From: Candidatus Cloacimonadota bacterium
GTDB taxonomy: Bacteria; UBA4055
Length of the DNA stretch: 38,036 bases
Assembly (NCBI GenBank): GCA_002742935.1
Contig: PDON01000036.1
Location: 1-38,036 of the forward strand
Direction of reading: 5' to 3'
Position 1 is the first letter of the stretch. Every line of letters starts with the position of its first letter. The notes under the pieces are model-generated. The model had not been told where the DNA came from. It ran no database searches and saw only the letters and a list, made by a program, of their open reading frames with translations. Shown here piece after piece: positions 14,242 to 24,305 of the stretch. Made by a program: the position numbers and the translations under genes.

Positions 14242-17070
14242 ATGTCAGAATTAAATAGGGTGTCTGTAATTACCAAGACAGGAAACCCCAAAGTAAAAGG
14301 AGTGGTTGACTCTATTCAATCTTTTTTAGGTAAAGATATAGAAGAGTTGAAAATTATTAAAAATTTCTACATTGAGGGTTGTAGTTTAGATGAAACTAAA
14401 AAAATTGCAAAAGAGATTATTAGTTGTCCTGTTACAGAAGATTACAAAATAAACAATCCTTTTTTTGAAGATTTTTCTACAAAAATTGAGATTGGGTATC
14501 AAACCGGTGTTATGAACCCTGAAGCAGAAACTTTAAAATCTCTACTTATGGATAGAGAAGGTTTTAAGGATCTTTATCAAACAGAAACATATTGTTTTAA
14601 AAGTAAACTGGATAGTGAAACAAGAGATCTTATAAAAAATAAAATTTTAATGAATAGTCAAATAGAACAAGAGATTACAGAAGAGATCACCTCTCTTTCA
14701 ATTGATATCAAAAGCTCAAAAGCTGAAATTATACCTATAAGAGCTATGAGTGATAAAGAGCTTATGAAGCTTTCAGATTATAGCCTTTTCCTCACTTTGG
14801 AAGAGATGCAGACTATTAAAAATTATTTTCTGTCTCAAAATAGGGATCCTTTTGATGTTGAGCTTGAAACATTGGCTCAAACATGGTCTGAGCATTGTGG
14901 ACATAAAACATTTAAGGCTAAGGTAATATATAACGGAGAAGAGAAACCCTCAATGTTTTCTCTTGTTAAGGATAGTGAAAAAGCTATTAATCATCCGGAT
15001 ATTATCTCCAAGTTTTCGGATAATAGTGGTGTTTTTAGATTTGATGATATTGATGGTGAAGAGTATGGAATCTGTATAAAAGCAGAGACTCATAACTCAC
15101 CTTCAGGTCTTGATCCTTACGGTGGAGCTATGACAGGAACCGGTGGAGTTTTAAGGGATATTGCGGGTACAGGTAAGGGTGCAAAAAATATCAGTTCAAT
15201 AAATATTTTCTGTTTAGGAGATCCTGATATTAGCTATGATGAGGTTATGCCGGGTTGTTTACACCCTAGAAGGATTTTAAACGGAGTTATAGAGGGTGTT
15301 AGAGATTATGGAAATAGAATGGGAATCCCTACAAATAACGGGTCTTTCCACTTTCATAAAGATTTTGGTCCAAAACCTACAGTTCTGGTTGGTGCCGACG
15401 GGATTGTACCTACAAAGTATGCAAAAAAAGGTGTTCCTCAAAAGGGTGAGCTTCTCGTTTCCTTTGGTGGCAGGACAGGTAAAGATGGAATACATGGAGC
15501 AACATTCTCATCTGCCGAGATGACAGAAAAAACATCAACTATGAATTCCGGTGCTGTTCAGATTGGAAATGCTATTGAGGAGAAGAGAACCTTTGATTGT
15601 CTTATGAAGATTAGAGATGAGGGTGTTATTACAGCTATGACTGACTGTGGAGCCGGTGGCTACTCTTCTGCTGCAGGAGAGATGGGTGAAGATACAGGGG
15701 TTAAAGTGTATTTAGATAAAATTCCCCTAAAATATCCAGGTCTAAAATCTTTTGAAAAGTGGATAAGTGAATCTCAAGAGAGAATGGTTGCTGCTTTTAA
15801 AGCTGAAAATTTGGAACTTGTACAGAGATATTGTGATCTTTATAATGTTGAACTATCTGTTATTGGAGAGTTTACAGATACAAAGAAGCTTGAGATCTTT
15901 GATGGAGAGGATAAAGTTTGTGATCTCGATATGGATTTTTTACATAATGGTCAGCCTACAGAGACTATTTTTGCAAAATCTGTTTCTAAAAAAGGTTTGA
16001 AAGATCCTGAATATTATGAGAAAGAGATAAATTATGAAGATGCTTTAAGAGATATTCTTTCTCATCTTAATGTTTGTTCCAAGGAGCCTGTAATAAGGCA
16101 GTATGATCACGGTGTTCAGGGTATGACAGTTGATGGTCCTTTATGTGGTAAGGAGAATGATGGACCTACAGGTGCCGCCATATTGAAACCTTTAGAGAAG
16201 AGTGATAAAGCTCTTATTTTGGGACATGGAATTAATCCTGTTCTTAACAGAATAGATTCTGTTAAAGGACCTCTTTGGTCGTTCTATGAAGCTATGAGTA
16301 ATGTAGTTGCTCTTGGTGGAGACCCTGAAAGAATCTTTATGATTGAAAACTATATTTGGCCAAAACCAACAGAGGAGAACACAGCAGATCTTTATGATTG
16401 TGTTTATGCGGTTACAGAGGCTTCAAAGTTTTTTAAGACTCCTATCATTTCGGGAAAAGATTCACTTTCATCAACCTATAAAAATGGAGATACTGTAATA
16501 GAGGTTCCTCCGGTAATCTGTATGTCGGCAAGAGCTGTTTCCGATGATTATAGAAAAACTATCTCTCCCGATTTCAAGAGATCCGGCAACCCGATATTGC
16601 TTATTGGAGATTACAATGAAGCTGCAATGGGAGGTTCAATATTCAACAGTATTTTAGGGGAGCTTGGTACAAAGGTTCCATACACACCAATGGCAAAAGC
16701 TAAAGAGATCTATTCGCTTATTTATAAACATATAAACAGTGGAGATATAATTTCTTGTAGTGATGTTAGCGAGGGTGGTATGATAACTGCCGTTACAGAG
16801 ATGGCTATAGGTGGTAAGAAAGGGTATACTCTATTTATAGATAGCCCTGTGATTACTCTCTTTAGTGAAGTTCCTGCAGCTTTTGTTGCTGAAGTTAAAA
16901 GTCTTGATGTTGCAGACAGATTGATTGAGTCTGGTTATGCTACTCAAATAGGTACAATAACAAACAATTCTAAAGCTGTTGTTAAGCATAGAGATGAAGA
17001 TCTTATAAATCTTGATATGAGTGAACTTGAAGAGTTGTGGAAAAAACCAATGAAAAAATATTTTAAATAG
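14242..17070 (+). CDS. purL: phosphoribosylformylglycinamidine synthase, PurS-PurL type without glutaminase domain
   Basis: 942 residues. An N-terminal PurS-like region (about 1-85, '[13 protein letters not shown]') is followed by a linker domain. The catalytic core has the FGAR-synthase loop '[11 protein letters not shown]' (about 213-223) and '[22 protein letters not shown]' (about 277-298, read in parts), plus the second AIRS-like half ('GKDSLSS', '[16 protein letters not shown]'). It ends at 'KKPMKKYFK', where full-length PurL would continue into a class I glutaminase of about 280 residues. That domain is absent, so a separate PurQ is expected elsewhere. It makes FGAM in purine synthesis from FGAR, ATP and ammonia. 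AAGGAGA precedes the ATG. glyS follows 8 bp later, probably co-transcribed. Confidence 0.93.
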   Translation: MSELNRVSVITKTGNPKVKGVVDSIQSFLGKDIEELKIIKNFYIEGCSLDETKKIAKEIISCPVTEDYKINNPFFEDFSTKIEIGYQTGVMNPEAETLKSLLMDREGFKDLYQTETYCFKSKLDSETRDLIKNKILMNSQIEQEITEEITSLSIDIKSSKAEIIPIRAMSDKELMKLSDYSLFLTLEEMQTIKNYFLSQNRDPFDVELETLAQTWSEHCGHKTFKAKVIYNGEEKPSMFSLVKDSEKAINHPDIISKFSDNSGVFRFDDIDGEEYGICIKAETHNSPSGLDPYGGAMTGTGGVLRDIAGTGKGAKNISSINIFCLGDPDISYDEVMPGCLHPRRILNGVIEGVRDYGNRMGIPTNNGSFHFHKDFGPKPTVLVGADGIVPTKYAKKGVPQKGELLVSFGGRTGKDGIHGATFSSAEMTEKTSTMNSGAVQIGNAIEEKRTFDCLMKIRDEGVITAMTDCGAGGYSSAAGEMGEDTGVKVYLDKIPLKYPGLKSFEKWISESQERMVAAFKAENLELVQRYCDLYNVELSVIGEFTDTKKLEIFDGEDKVCDLDMDFLHNGQPTETIFAKSVSKKGLKDPEYYEKEINYEDALRDILSHLNVCSKEPVIRQYDHGVQGMTVDGPLCGKENDGPTGAAILKPLEKSDKALILGHGINPVLNRIDSVKGPLWSFYEAMSNVVALGGDPERIFMIENYIWPKPTEENTADLYDCVYAVTEASKFFKTPIISGKDSLSSTYKNGDTVIEVPPVICMSARAVSDDYRKTISPDFKRSGNPILLIGDYNEAAMGGSIFNSILGELGTKVPYTPMAKAKEIYSLIYKHINSGDIISCSDVSEGGMITAVTEMAIGGKKGYTLFIDSPVITLFSEVPAAFVAEVKSLDVADRLIESGYATQIGTITNNSKAVVKHRDEDLINLDMSELEELWKKPMKKYFK

Positions 17071-17078
17071 GATTGAAT

Positions 17079-18473
17079 ATGGCAAAGAATAAGAAAAAAG
17101 AGGGTCCAATGGATAAAATAGTTTCTCTTGCAAAGAGAAGAGGATTTGTTTATCCGGGATCTGAAATTTATGGTGGGCTTGCAAATACTTGGGATTATGG
17201 TCCTTTAGGTGTTGAGTTCAAAAACAATGTAAAGAAAGCTTGGTGGAAGAAATTTGTTACAAACAGACTTGATATTGTAGGTCTTGATTGTGCAATTTTA
17301 ATGAATCCTAAAACTTGGGAAGCCAGTGGTCATTTGGGAAACTTTTCGGATCCTCTAATGGATTGTAAAAAGTGTAAATCAAGATTTAGAGGTGATCAGC
17401 TGATAGAGTCTAAGCTTGGAGAGGGCTCTGCGGCCGGTTTGGATCTTGAAAATCTGCTTAAAAAAATTGTTGATGAAAATATTGTTTGTCCCGATTGTGG
17501 TGCTTTAGACTACACTGAACCTAGAGAGTTTAATCTCATGTTTAAAACTGAGCAGGGTGTTGTTGAGGGAAAAGGTGCTGAGATATACTTGAGACCTGAA
17601 ACAGCTCAAGGTATTTTTGTAAACTTTAAGAATATTCAAACAACTTCAAGAAAAAAAATACCTTTTGGTGTTGCACAGGTAGGTAAATCATTTAGGAATG
17701 AGATTACTCCGGGTAACTTTACCTTTAGAACAAGAGAGTTTGAGCAGATGGAGATGGAGTTTTTCTGTAAGCCGGGAACTGAGATGGAGTGGTTTGACTT
17801 CTGGAAGAAATATAGTATGGATTGGCTACTCTCATTGGGAATGAAAAAGGAGAATCTAAACTTTAGGGATCATGATGAAAAAGAGCTTTCTCACTACTCA
17901 AATGCTACCACAGATATCGAGTTTAAATTCCCGTTTGGTTGGGGAGAGCTTTGGGGTGTTGCTTCCAGAACAGATTTTGATCTAAAGAGGCATATGGAGG
18001 TAAGTGGAAAGGATCTTCTGTACTTTGATGAGGTTAATAAGGAGAAGTATGTACCTTATGTTATTGAGCCATCTCTAGGTGCAGACAGAGTTACATTAGC
18101 CTTCCTTTGTGATGCTTACGAGGAGGAGATTGTAAATGAAAATGATACTAGAGTTGTATTAAAACTTCACCCCGCTTTAGCTCCTGTAAAGGCTGCTGTA
18201 TTGCCTCTTACAAAGAAACTTAATGAGCAGGCTATGGAACTTTACAATAAACTTGTAGACGAACTTGGTTGTAATATTGATTATGATGTTCAAGGATCCA
18301 TTGGAAAGAGATACAGAAGGTATGATGAGATTGGAACACCTTATTGTATAACTTTTGACTTTGATAGTTTGGAGGATAACTCTGTTACTATTAGACATAG
18401 AGATTCTATGGAGCAGGAGAGAGTTAAAATTGAGGACCTTTCACATTTCCTTTATAAGGGTTTAAAGTTTTAA
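17079..18473 (+). CDS. glyS: glycyl-tRNA synthetase (alpha2 type)
   Basis: 464 residues from ATG 17079 (AGGA 9 nt upstream; an in-frame TTG two codons earlier is less likely). It is the dimeric alpha2 enzyme. '[25 protein letters not shown]' (about 18-42, read in parts) opens the class II fold. A zinc-ribbon-like 'CKKCKSRF...CPDCGAL' insert follows, with class II motif 2 '[11 protein letters not shown]' (about 205), '[12 protein letters not shown]' and motif 3 '[14 protein letters not shown]'. The C-terminal anticodon-binding domain ends '[14 protein letters not shown]'. It charges tRNA-Gly in the cytoplasm. It is the second gene of a purL-glyS unit closed by a terminator. Confidence 0.95.
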   Translation: MAKNKKKEGPMDKIVSLAKRRGFVYPGSEIYGGLANTWDYGPLGVEFKNNVKKAWWKKFVTNRLDIVGLDCAILMNPKTWEASGHLGNFSDPLMDCKKCKSRFRGDQLIESKLGEGSAAGLDLENLLKKIVDENIVCPDCGALDYTEPREFNLMFKTEQGVVEGKGAEIYLRPETAQGIFVNFKNIQTTSRKKIPFGVAQVGKSFRNEITPGNFTFRTREFEQMEMEFFCKPGTEMEWFDFWKKYSMDWLLSLGMKKENLNFRDHDEKELSHYSNATTDIEFKFPFGWGELWGVASRTDFDLKRHMEVSGKDLLYFDEVNKEKYVPYVIEPSLGADRVTLAFLCDAYEEEIVNENDTRVVLKLHPALAPVKAAVLPLTKKLNEQAMELYNKLVDELGCNIDYDVQGSIGKRYRRYDEIGTPYCITFDFDSLEDNSVTIRHRDSMEQERVKIEDLSHFLYKGLKF

Positions 18474-18557
18474 TTTTATACTACTTATTAAACACTTTTT
18501 ATTCCTTTATTTGAAGCAAAAAGTGTCTACGCTATAAAACTTAAGATTATTTTCTAT

Positions 18558-18591
18558 CAAAAGCTTCCTAAATTGGGAGCTTTTGTATTTA
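18558..18591 (+). terminator. rho-independent terminator after glyS
   Basis: CAAAAGCTTCC (18558-18568) pairs with GGGAGCTTTTG (18575-18585), 11 bp with one T-G wobble and a 6-nt loop, then TATTTA. It lies in the 424-bp glyS-ffh gap, which otherwise holds the dispersed repeat at 18680-18770. Confidence 0.75.
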
Positions 18592-18679
18592 GTTTAACCT
18601 GAGTTTGATATAAAGCTGATAGTCTGCCTCATTATAATAGTTAAAACTAAAAACACCCTATGATATTACATTATGGTAG

Positions 18680-18770
18680 CTAAACCTTTTGTTATTTTCG
18701 TCTTACTTTTTATGGCAATCTCGTAAACTTTATCTTACAAATTTGAAAATCTTTTTTTCAGTAGATACTA
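18680..18770 (-). repeat. dispersed intergenic repeat, copy D
   Basis: Read on the minus strand it runs 'TATCTACTGAAAAAAAG', 'ATTTTCAAATTTGTAAGATA', 'AAGTTTACGAGATTGCC', 'ATAAAAAGTAAGACGAAAAT', and then 'GGTTTAGCTACCATAAT'. This matches the plus-strand copy at 6869-6960 with few substitutions and small gaps. No open frame is conserved between the copies, so it looks like a non-coding mobile or structured element. Confidence 0.75.
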
Positions 18771-18897
18771 AGTTCCCGTTTTTGTTTCTTTTTTAGAAAA
18801 AATATGAAATTCTAAATCTTGCTTTTTAGGATGTTTATTGTTATCTTCCTAGATTCCAGACTTAGGCGTTTGGTTGAGAAATAAAAGGGGTGAATTA

Positions 18898-20241
18898 ATG
18901 TTTGAAGATTTAAGTACAAGGCTTGAAGGGGTTTTTAAAAGAATCAAGGGGCAACACAGGATTACTGAAAGTAATGTAAAGGATTCTTTGAGAGAGGTTA
19001 GAGTAGCTCTTTTAGAAGCTGATGTTAACTTTAAGGTTGTAAAAAGCTTTATAAAAAAGGTTAAAGAGAAAGCTCTTGGATCAGAAGTTCTTCAAAAAGT
19101 TTCTCCCGGTCAACAGATAGTTAAGATTATTCATGATGAACTTGTTGAAGTTTTAGGTGGTGAAGTTGCTGAAATTAAATTTAAGCCTAAGGGTAGAACA
19201 ATAGTTATGATGGCGGGACTTCAGGGTTCCGGTAAGACTACCCATGCTGCTAAAATTGCAAACTTAGTTAGAAAAAAATTTAAAAAGAAACCACTCTTAA
19301 TTGCAGCTGATATTTACAGACCTGCTGCCATTGATCAACTACATACACTGGGAAAGCAACTTAGCATACCTGTTTACTCAAATGATTCAAAAGATGTAAT
19401 GAATATTGCAAAACATGCTCTTGAGTTTGCAGATGAGAATAGATCAGATTTTCTAATCTTTGATACGGCAGGAAGGCTTCATATTGATGACGATATGATG
19501 AAAGAGCTCGAGAGGTTGAAGGAGTTTATAAATCCTGATGAGATCCTTTTTGTTGCTGATAGTATGATTGGTCAAGATGCTGTTACTACAGCTAAAGAGT
19601 TTCATGATAGATTGAATTTTGATGGTATCATTCTTACTAAAATGGATGGTGATGCCAGAGGTGGTGCTGCACTTTCCATTAAACAAGTAACAGGAAAACC
19701 TATAAAGTTTATAGGTATGGGTGAAAAGCTTGATCAAATTGAAATTTTCCATCCGGACAGATTAGCTCAAAGAATTTTGGGAATGGGTGATATCTTAACC
19801 TTGGTTGAAAAAGCTCAAGACAATATAGATGAGAAAGAGGCTGAAAGATTAGCAAAAAAACTTCAGAGAGAAGATTTTACATTTGAGGATTTTAAAGCTC
19901 AGATTAAACAAATTAAAAAGATGGGATCAATCAAATCAATACTTAAGCTAATGCCGGGTGTTGGTAACAAGGTTGATGGTTTAGATATAGATGAAAACGC
20001 TTTTGTAAAGATAGAAGCTATTATAAACTCTATGACCATAAGGGAGAGAAATAAGCCATCTATACTAAATGGATCTAGAAAGCTTAGAATTGCCAAAGGT
20101 TGTGGAAGATCTGTTCAAGAGATTAATCAGCTTTTAAAACAGTTTAATCAAATGAATCAAATGATGAGACAATTTAGAAAAATTGGTTTTGGTAAGATTG
20201 CTAAAGGTATGTTTGGCAATGGATCCAAAATGCCATTTTAA
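18898..20241 (+). CDS. ffh: signal recognition particle protein Ffh
   Basis: 447 residues from ATG 18898, placed 7 nt after AGGGG; an upstream in-frame TTG (18874) lacks a ribosome site and does not fit the family N-terminus 'MFEDLSTRLEGVFKRIKG'. An N domain precedes the G domain with P-loop 'GLQGSGKTT' (107-115), 'DIYRPAAIDQL', 'DTAGRLH' and 'TKMDGDARGGAAL'. The C-terminal M domain is methionine-rich ('QMNQMMRQFRKIGFGK') and binds 4.5S RNA and signal sequences. It targets nascent membrane proteins to FtsY. It sits upstream of rpsP in the conserved ffh-rpsP-rimM-trmD-rplS order. Confidence 0.96.
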   Translation: MFEDLSTRLEGVFKRIKGQHRITESNVKDSLREVRVALLEADVNFKVVKSFIKKVKEKALGSEVLQKVSPGQQIVKIIHDELVEVLGGEVAEIKFKPKGRTIVMMAGLQGSGKTTHAAKIANLVRKKFKKKPLLIAADIYRPAAIDQLHTLGKQLSIPVYSNDSKDVMNIAKHALEFADENRSDFLIFDTAGRLHIDDDMMKELERLKEFINPDEILFVADSMIGQDAVTTAKEFHDRLNFDGIILTKMDGDARGGAALSIKQVTGKPIKFIGMGEKLDQIEIFHPDRLAQRILGMGDILTLVEKAQDNIDEKEAERLAKKLQREDFTFEDFKAQIKQIKKMGSIKSILKLMPGVGNKVDGLDIDENAFVKIEAIINSMTIRERNKPSILNGSRKLRIAKGCGRSVQEINQLLKQFNQMNQMMRQFRKIGFGKIAKGMFGNGSKMPF

Positions 20242-20340
20242 ATCATAATGTTAAGAACGGAGCTATTTGTTTAGCTCTCAATGCGGTACTTTGGACTAGT
20301 CCCCAAGGTGCAGAGAAAGAAAAAACACTAGGAGGAAAAG
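20242..20340 (+). other. structured leader between ffh and rpsP
   Basis: The 99-bp spacer contains GAGCT...AGCTC (about 20260-20277) and a 10-bp perfect palindrome GGACTAGTCC (20292-20301), followed by AGGAGG (20330-20335), 5 nt before the TTG start of rpsP. Such hairpins could attenuate or autoregulate the ribosomal operon; this is inferred from pairing only. Confidence 0.35.
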
Positions 20341-20844
20341 TTGGTAAAACTTAGACTAACAAGAATGGGTAGAAAGAAAAGACCCTATTACAGAATCGTT
20401 GCTGTTGATTCAAGAAAAAGAAGAGACGGAGCTTACATTGAGAAGATTGGTACTTACAATCCTGTAGCTCACCAAGCTGAGTTTGAAACAGCTATTGATC
20501 ACGAAAAAGCACTTAAATGGCTTATGGTAGGTGCTCAACCAACTGACACAGTGAAAAATATCTTTTCAAGACACGGAATCATGTTGAAATTTGATATGAT
20601 GAAGAGAGTGAAAAGAGAGAAAGTAGACGGAAAGTGGAAAGCTGTTAAAGATGCTGACGGCAAGCCTGTAATGAAGTTTACTGCAGAAGAGATTGAAAAA
20701 GCTTTTAACGAGTGGGAATCTGTACAAGAAGCTAAGAGAGAAAGAATTGCTAAGAAAAAAGAGCAAAAGCTTTCTAAAAAGGCTAAGGCTAAATTAGCTG
20801 AAAAAGCTAACGAATCTAACGAGGAAAAAGCTGAGCAATGCTAG
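20341..20844 (+). CDS. rpsP: 30S ribosomal protein S16, with long C-terminal extension
   Basis: 167 residues starting at TTG, supported by a strong AGGAGG 5 nt upstream and by the family N-terminus '[20 protein letters not shown]'. The S16 domain takes about the first 85 residues. The rest is a Lys/Glu/Ala-rich tail ('[19 protein letters not shown]'), about double the usual protein length. Long tails occur on S16 in Bacteroidetes. S16 is needed for 30S assembly. The stop codon overlaps the rimM start. Confidence 0.95.
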   Translation: MVKLRLTRMGRKKRPYYRIVAVDSRKRRDGAYIEKIGTYNPVAHQAEFETAIDHEKALKWLMVGAQPTDTVKNIFSRHGIMLKFDMMKRVKREKVDGKWKAVKDADGKPVMKFTAEEIEKAFNEWESVQEAKRERIAKKKEQKLSKKAKAKLAEKANESNEEKAEQC

Positions 20845-21368
20845 TTGATCCGGAAGATTTTATTTATGTAGGTATTCTTGGCAAAACCTATGGTAAAAAG
20901 GGTATGGTAAGTGTAACTCCTTTAACCTCTTTTCCTGAAAGATTTAAAAAAATGAAGAATCTTTTTTTAACTAAAGAGAGAGGTATTCCTAAAAGGGTTG
21001 TGGCGGATTACTTTGAATATATCAACGGAAAGATTGCATTAAAAATTGTAGGTGTTGATTCTATTGATGATGCTGAAGCGTACAATGGTTATAGAATTAC
21101 TATCCATAAAGATGAGAAAATGGAACTACCCGAAGATTTTTATTATATAGATGATCTTATTGGTTGTGAGATTATTGAAGATGATAAAAGTTTAGGAAAG
21201 GTTATCTCGGTAGATGAGATGGGTCCTAATGACCTTTATGTTGTTAAGTATAATGATAGAGAGTTTTATATTCCTGCAATAAAAGAGTTTGTTAAAGAGA
21301 TTGATACTGAGAATAAGAAAATATTTGTAAAGCTTATTCCGGGAATATTGCCCAATGATGAAGATTGA
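20838..21368 (+). CDS. rimM: 16S rRNA processing protein RimM
   Basis: 176 residues. '[26 protein letters not shown]' (about 12-37, read in parts) is the RimM N-terminal domain opening, and the PRC-barrel half starts near 100 ('[12 protein letters not shown]..'), with 'ELYIPAI'-like '[11 protein letters not shown]' near its end. RimM binds S19 during 30S head maturation. It overlaps rpsP by 7 nt and trmD by 14 nt, so translation is probably coupled. Confidence 0.93.
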   Translation: MLVDPEDFIYVGILGKTYGKKGMVSVTPLTSFPERFKKMKNLFLTKERGIPKRVVADYFEYINGKIALKIVGVDSIDDAEAYNGYRITIHKDEKMELPEDFYYIDDLIGCEIIEDDKSLGKVISVDEMGPNDLYVVKYNDREFYIPAIKEFVKEIDTENKKIFVKLIPGILPNDED

Positions 21369-22053
21369 TATAATTTCGGCAGTACCTCAACTACTTGATA
21401 GTGTATTGTTCAACTCAATCTTACAGAGGGGAATAGAAAAAGAGCTAATTGAAATATCTGTTCACAATTTGAGAGACTGGACTGTTGATAGAAATAGGGT
21501 TATTGATGATAATCTCTATGGTGGAGGTCCGGGAATGCTACTTAAAGTAGATATTCTTGTAAAGGCCATTAAATCTTTAAGAAGAGATGGCAGCTTGGTT
21601 GTTCTCACATCTCCTAGAGGAAGGATCTTGAATCAGCCTTTGGTAAGAGATTTAAGTAATTACTCTCATATTGTTATTGTTTGTGGTCACTATAAAGGTG
21701 TAGATGAGCGGGTTAGAGATTATATAGATATGGAGATCTCAGTTGGTGATTATGTCCTAACGGGTGGAGAGATTCCTGCTGCTATAATCTGTGATTCTGT
21801 GCTTAGATTAGTGCCGGGGGTTATGTCTGATATTAATTCGGCAAACTCCGATTCTTTTGAGAATATTTTATTAGATTGTGCCCATTATACCAGACCTTTG
21901 GAGTTTGAAGGTAAAGTTGTTCCTGAGGTGTTGAGAAGTGGGAATCATAAACTTATAGATGAGTGGAGATTAAACAGTTCAATAGATATTACAAAAGAGA
22001 ACAGACCGGATATTTTTGATAAGTATCTGCAATCTCAAAAAAAGTTTAAATAA
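21355..22053 (+). CDS. trmD: tRNA (guanine-N1-)-methyltransferase TrmD
   Basis: 232 residues. The SPOUT trefoil-knot elements are present: '[11 protein letters not shown]', '[18 protein letters not shown]' (about 104-121) and '[16 protein letters not shown]' (about 123-138), which bind AdoMet, and N-terminal '[24 protein letters not shown]'-type region (about 38-61, read in parts). It methylates G37 at N1 in tRNAs to prevent frameshifting. ATG at 21355 or 21358 would both work; the start lies inside rimM. Confidence 0.95.
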   Translation: MMKIDIISAVPQLLDSVLFNSILQRGIEKELIEISVHNLRDWTVDRNRVIDDNLYGGGPGMLLKVDILVKAIKSLRRDGSLVVLTSPRGRILNQPLVRDLSNYSHIVIVCGHYKGVDERVRDYIDMEISVGDYVLTGGEIPAAIICDSVLRLVPGVMSDINSANSDSFENILLDCAHYTRPLEFEGKVVPEVLRSGNHKLIDEWRLNSSIDITKENRPDIFDKYLQSQKKFK

Positions 22054-22079
22054 AATTATCAAATAAGGAGCTATGTGTC

Positions 22080-22424
22080 ATGAATAAGGTTGATACTTAT
22101 ACGACCGAACAGGTTAGAGACGACATACCTCATTTTCACGCTGGTGATACACTAAATGTTCACTTAAAAGTTGTTGAAGGTGCAAAAGAAAGAATTCAGG
22201 TGTTTTCTGGTGTTGTAATCCAGATTAAAGGTAGTGGTGTTTCAAAAACTTTTACTGTAAGAAAAATTTCTAACGGTATTGGTGTAGAGAGAATTTTCCC
22301 TTTAAACTCTCCAAGAATTGAAAAGATTGAAAGAGTGAGAGAGGGTAGAGTGAGAAGAGCGAGAATCTTCTACCTTAGAAATCTTAGAGGTAAAGCTGCA
22401 AGAATTAAAGAGATTAGAAGATAA
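22080..22424 (+). CDS. rplS: 50S ribosomal protein L19
   Basis: 114 residues, standard size. '[20 protein letters not shown]' and '[19 protein letters not shown]' then '[20 protein letters not shown]' are the L19 signature. It sits at the 30S-50S interface. AAGGAG precedes the ATG. Last gene of the ffh-rpsP-rimM-trmD-rplS block, followed by a strong terminator. Confidence 0.96.
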   Translation: MNKVDTYTTEQVRDDIPHFHAGDTLNVHLKVVEGAKERIQVFSGVVIQIKGSGVSKTFTVRKISNGIGVERIFPLNSPRIEKIERVREGRVRRARIFYLRNLRGKAARIKEIRR

Positions 22425-22448
22425 TCCTATTTTTCTATGCTATCATTT

Positions 22449-22480
22449 GAAAAGGGGGGATTCCCCCTTTTTCGTTTTAT
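22449..22480 (+). terminator. rho-independent terminator of the ribosomal operon
   Basis: AAAAGGGGG (22450-22458) pairs with CCCCCTTTT (22463-22471) around a GATT loop, followed by TTCGTTTTATTT. Confidence 0.85.
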
Positions 22481-23370
22481 TTATAAACTTACCATTTTCT
22501 ATCATCTACTTTTACAAATTTACCATTTATATCCTTTTCTACTTTATACTTTATTTAAAGCCTTTTGTGAGGTTTCTAATCATAATTGTTTTTATTGAAT
22601 AACCTCTCTTAATATATGGTTGTTTGCACTTTTTGGAAAGTTATTCACATATTAATAGAGTTTAATAAAAGTAAAAAAAAATCTTTTCTTGTGTATAAGT
22701 TGTTAAAAGATTTTCTATCTTTTTCATATTTCATAAGTAAAATATTTTAAAGATTTTAAAATATCTGTAAATACTGAAGTTCTTTTAATAATCTACTCTT
22801 ATTGTTCTTTTTTTTCTTCGCTATATTATAAAATAAATATAATATAATGGTATAATTTGCTTTTTCTGAAATCTTTTTTTTATTTTTTTTGTTTACTTTT
22901 CTATTTTTTTTACTTACGGGATAAATGTGTTTTAATAAAAAAATAGTATATGAAAATTATGAGTTATCTAGAATAGCAATATTACTACTTCTAGGATGGT
23001 TTTGTTGTTTATTCACACTTTATTCAAGTTTTCAATATTTTTTTGAAGATTTTTCCTATCTTTTTCCTATTCTACTTTTTATTTAATTACTTCGTTTTCA
23101 AATGGCATATATCAAATAGCTTTGTAGTTTATATGGGAGAAAGAAACAGTGGGAACAGAATTTAGTTTAGTTGTCTCTTTGTGATCTATAGTTAAGGTGA
23201 TTTTTTATCATTTAAATAAACATAATAAGTTACTACCTTCAAATTTACTTTTTCATAACTTTATTGGTGCTTATTACTTCATAAAAGTGGATATTATTTA
23301 TTTTTACTGATAAATTAGATATATTGTATAATAAAAATATGTAGCAGTTACTTTTTTAAAGAGATCCTAC
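22481..23370. other. 890-bp AT-rich, pyrimidine-rich intergenic region
   Basis: No conventional gene, tRNA or recognised RNA is visible. The plus strand is strikingly T/C-rich in runs (for example 22855-22915 and 23036-23085). Only one small frame (22925-23086) has any coding appearance. The region ends at the promoter of the DUF177 gene. Confidence 0.4.
22925..23086 (+). CDS. possible 53-aa membrane protein
   Basis: 53 codons: a basic start ('MCFNKKIVYENYELSR') then a hydrophobic segment ('IAILLLLGWFCCLFTLY', 17-33) and a second aromatic/hydrophobic part (about 36-53). The basic residues before the span would keep the N-terminus inside. Only weak ribosome-site potential (GGGAT) precedes the ATG. 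T-rich DNA biases towards Phe/Leu frames, so this is uncertain. No family recognised. Confidence 0.25.
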   Translation: MCFNKKIVYENYELSRIAILLLLGWFCCLFTLYSSFQYFFEDFSYLFPILLFI

Positions 23371-23399
23371 TTGACAAGATTGCAACATTTACTTATATT
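23371..23399 (+). promoter_or_regulatory. sigma-70-type promoter for DUF177-rpmF
   Basis: TTGACA (23371-23376), 17 bp, TATATT (23394-23399): 11 of 12 consensus bases. Predicted start near 23406, about 25 nt before the DUF177 ATG. Confidence 0.7.
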
Positions 23400-23430
23400 C
23401 AACAACTTGTTAAAGGAGTGTAGGTAGGTT

Positions 23431-23952
23431 ATGCTTGATATTTTTTTAGATAGACTTAATGAAGGTGAAAACGATTTACAATTCTCAAAAAGTGATATCC
23501 TTCCATCTATCCCTGAGGAGTTAAGCGTTAAAAATCTCACAGATTTTAACTACAAAGCTACAGTTCTTGGCAAGTATATCTATCTTGATGGAAAAGGTTC
23601 TGTAACCCTTCAGTTTGGTTGTGATAGATGTGCTGAAAATTTCAATCAAGAGATTGATCTTAATCACAAACTTACACTACACTATGGAGAGATTAGGGGA
23701 AAGGATAGAGATTACGAAGTTGAGATTATCGACTCAAATCAATCAATCTATGATTTAGCTCCACTCTTTATTGAAGAGTTGTTTTTGAATGTACCTATGA
23801 TAAAATTGTGTATGAGTGAATGTAAGGGTCTTTGCAGTGAGTGTGGTGTTGACAAGAATAAGGTTGAGTGTGATTGTGATAATAAAAAGCCTATAGACCC
23901 AAGATGGGAAGGGTTGGCTGAACTTTCAAAAAAAATGAATTTTGATAAATAA
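23431..23952 (+). CDS. DUF177 (YceD-like) protein
   Basis: 173 residues. 'VTLQFGCDRCAENFNQEI' (about 66-83) and the C-terminal 'CMSECKGLCSECGVDKNKVECDC' region (about 127-149, read in parts) carry the paired cysteines of DUF177, probably a metal-binding site. YceD-family proteins precede rpmF in most bacteria and have been linked to 23S rRNA accumulation or processing. rpmF follows 17 bp later, so the arrangement is canonical. Confidence 0.88.
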   Translation: MLDIFLDRLNEGENDLQFSKSDILPSIPEELSVKNLTDFNYKATVLGKYIYLDGKGSVTLQFGCDRCAENFNQEIDLNHKLTLHYGEIRGKDRDYEVEIIDSNQSIYDLAPLFIEELFLNVPMIKLCMSECKGLCSECGVDKNKVECDCDNKKPIDPRWEGLAELSKKMNFDK

Positions 23953-23969
23953 ATTAAACGGAGATTAAG

Positions 23970-24149
23970 ATGGCAGTACCTAAGCGTAAAACATCTAAAG
24001 CAAAAGCAAAATCTAGAAAAACACACTGGAAGCTAACTGCTAAAAATAGTTCAGCTTGTCCTGAGTGTGGTGCAGCAAAACTACCTCATGTAGCTTGTTC
24101 TTCATGTGGTAAGTATAATGGTATTCAAATTCTTGATATTAAAGAGTAG
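23970..24149 (+). CDS. rpmF: 50S ribosomal protein L32, zinc-ribbon form
   Basis: 59 residues. 'MAVPKRKTSKAKAKSRKTHW' is the classic L32 start, and Cys30-x2-Cys33 with Cys43-x2-Cys46 forms a zinc ribbon (C+ form). A 17-bp gap separates it from DUF177; GGAG precedes the ATG. A terminator hairpin lies 43 bp after its stop, before plsX. Confidence 0.95.
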   Translation: MAVPKRKTSKAKAKSRKTHWKLTAKNSSACPECGAAKLPHVACSSCGKYNGIQILDIKE

Positions 24150-24191
24150 ATTGTTCTATATCAAAATTTGATACAAGTATTAACTGTTTAT

Positions 24192-24230
24192 GGAGTTTAT
24201 AGCTTTTGTTGTAAACTCCTTTTTACTTTT
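24192..24230 (+). terminator. terminator / attenuator between rpmF and plsX
   Basis: GGAGTTTA (24192-24199) pairs perfectly with TAAACTCC (24212-24219), 12-nt loop, followed at once by TTTTTACTTTT. It would limit read-through from DUF177-rpmF into plsX. Confidence 0.65.
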
Positions 24231-24305
24231 ATTTTATCGTCAATTCCTGTGGTAAAACTTTTATATCTTTTATTGTTGAGATTACCCAAGCTTGTGAGTT
24301 GTAAT

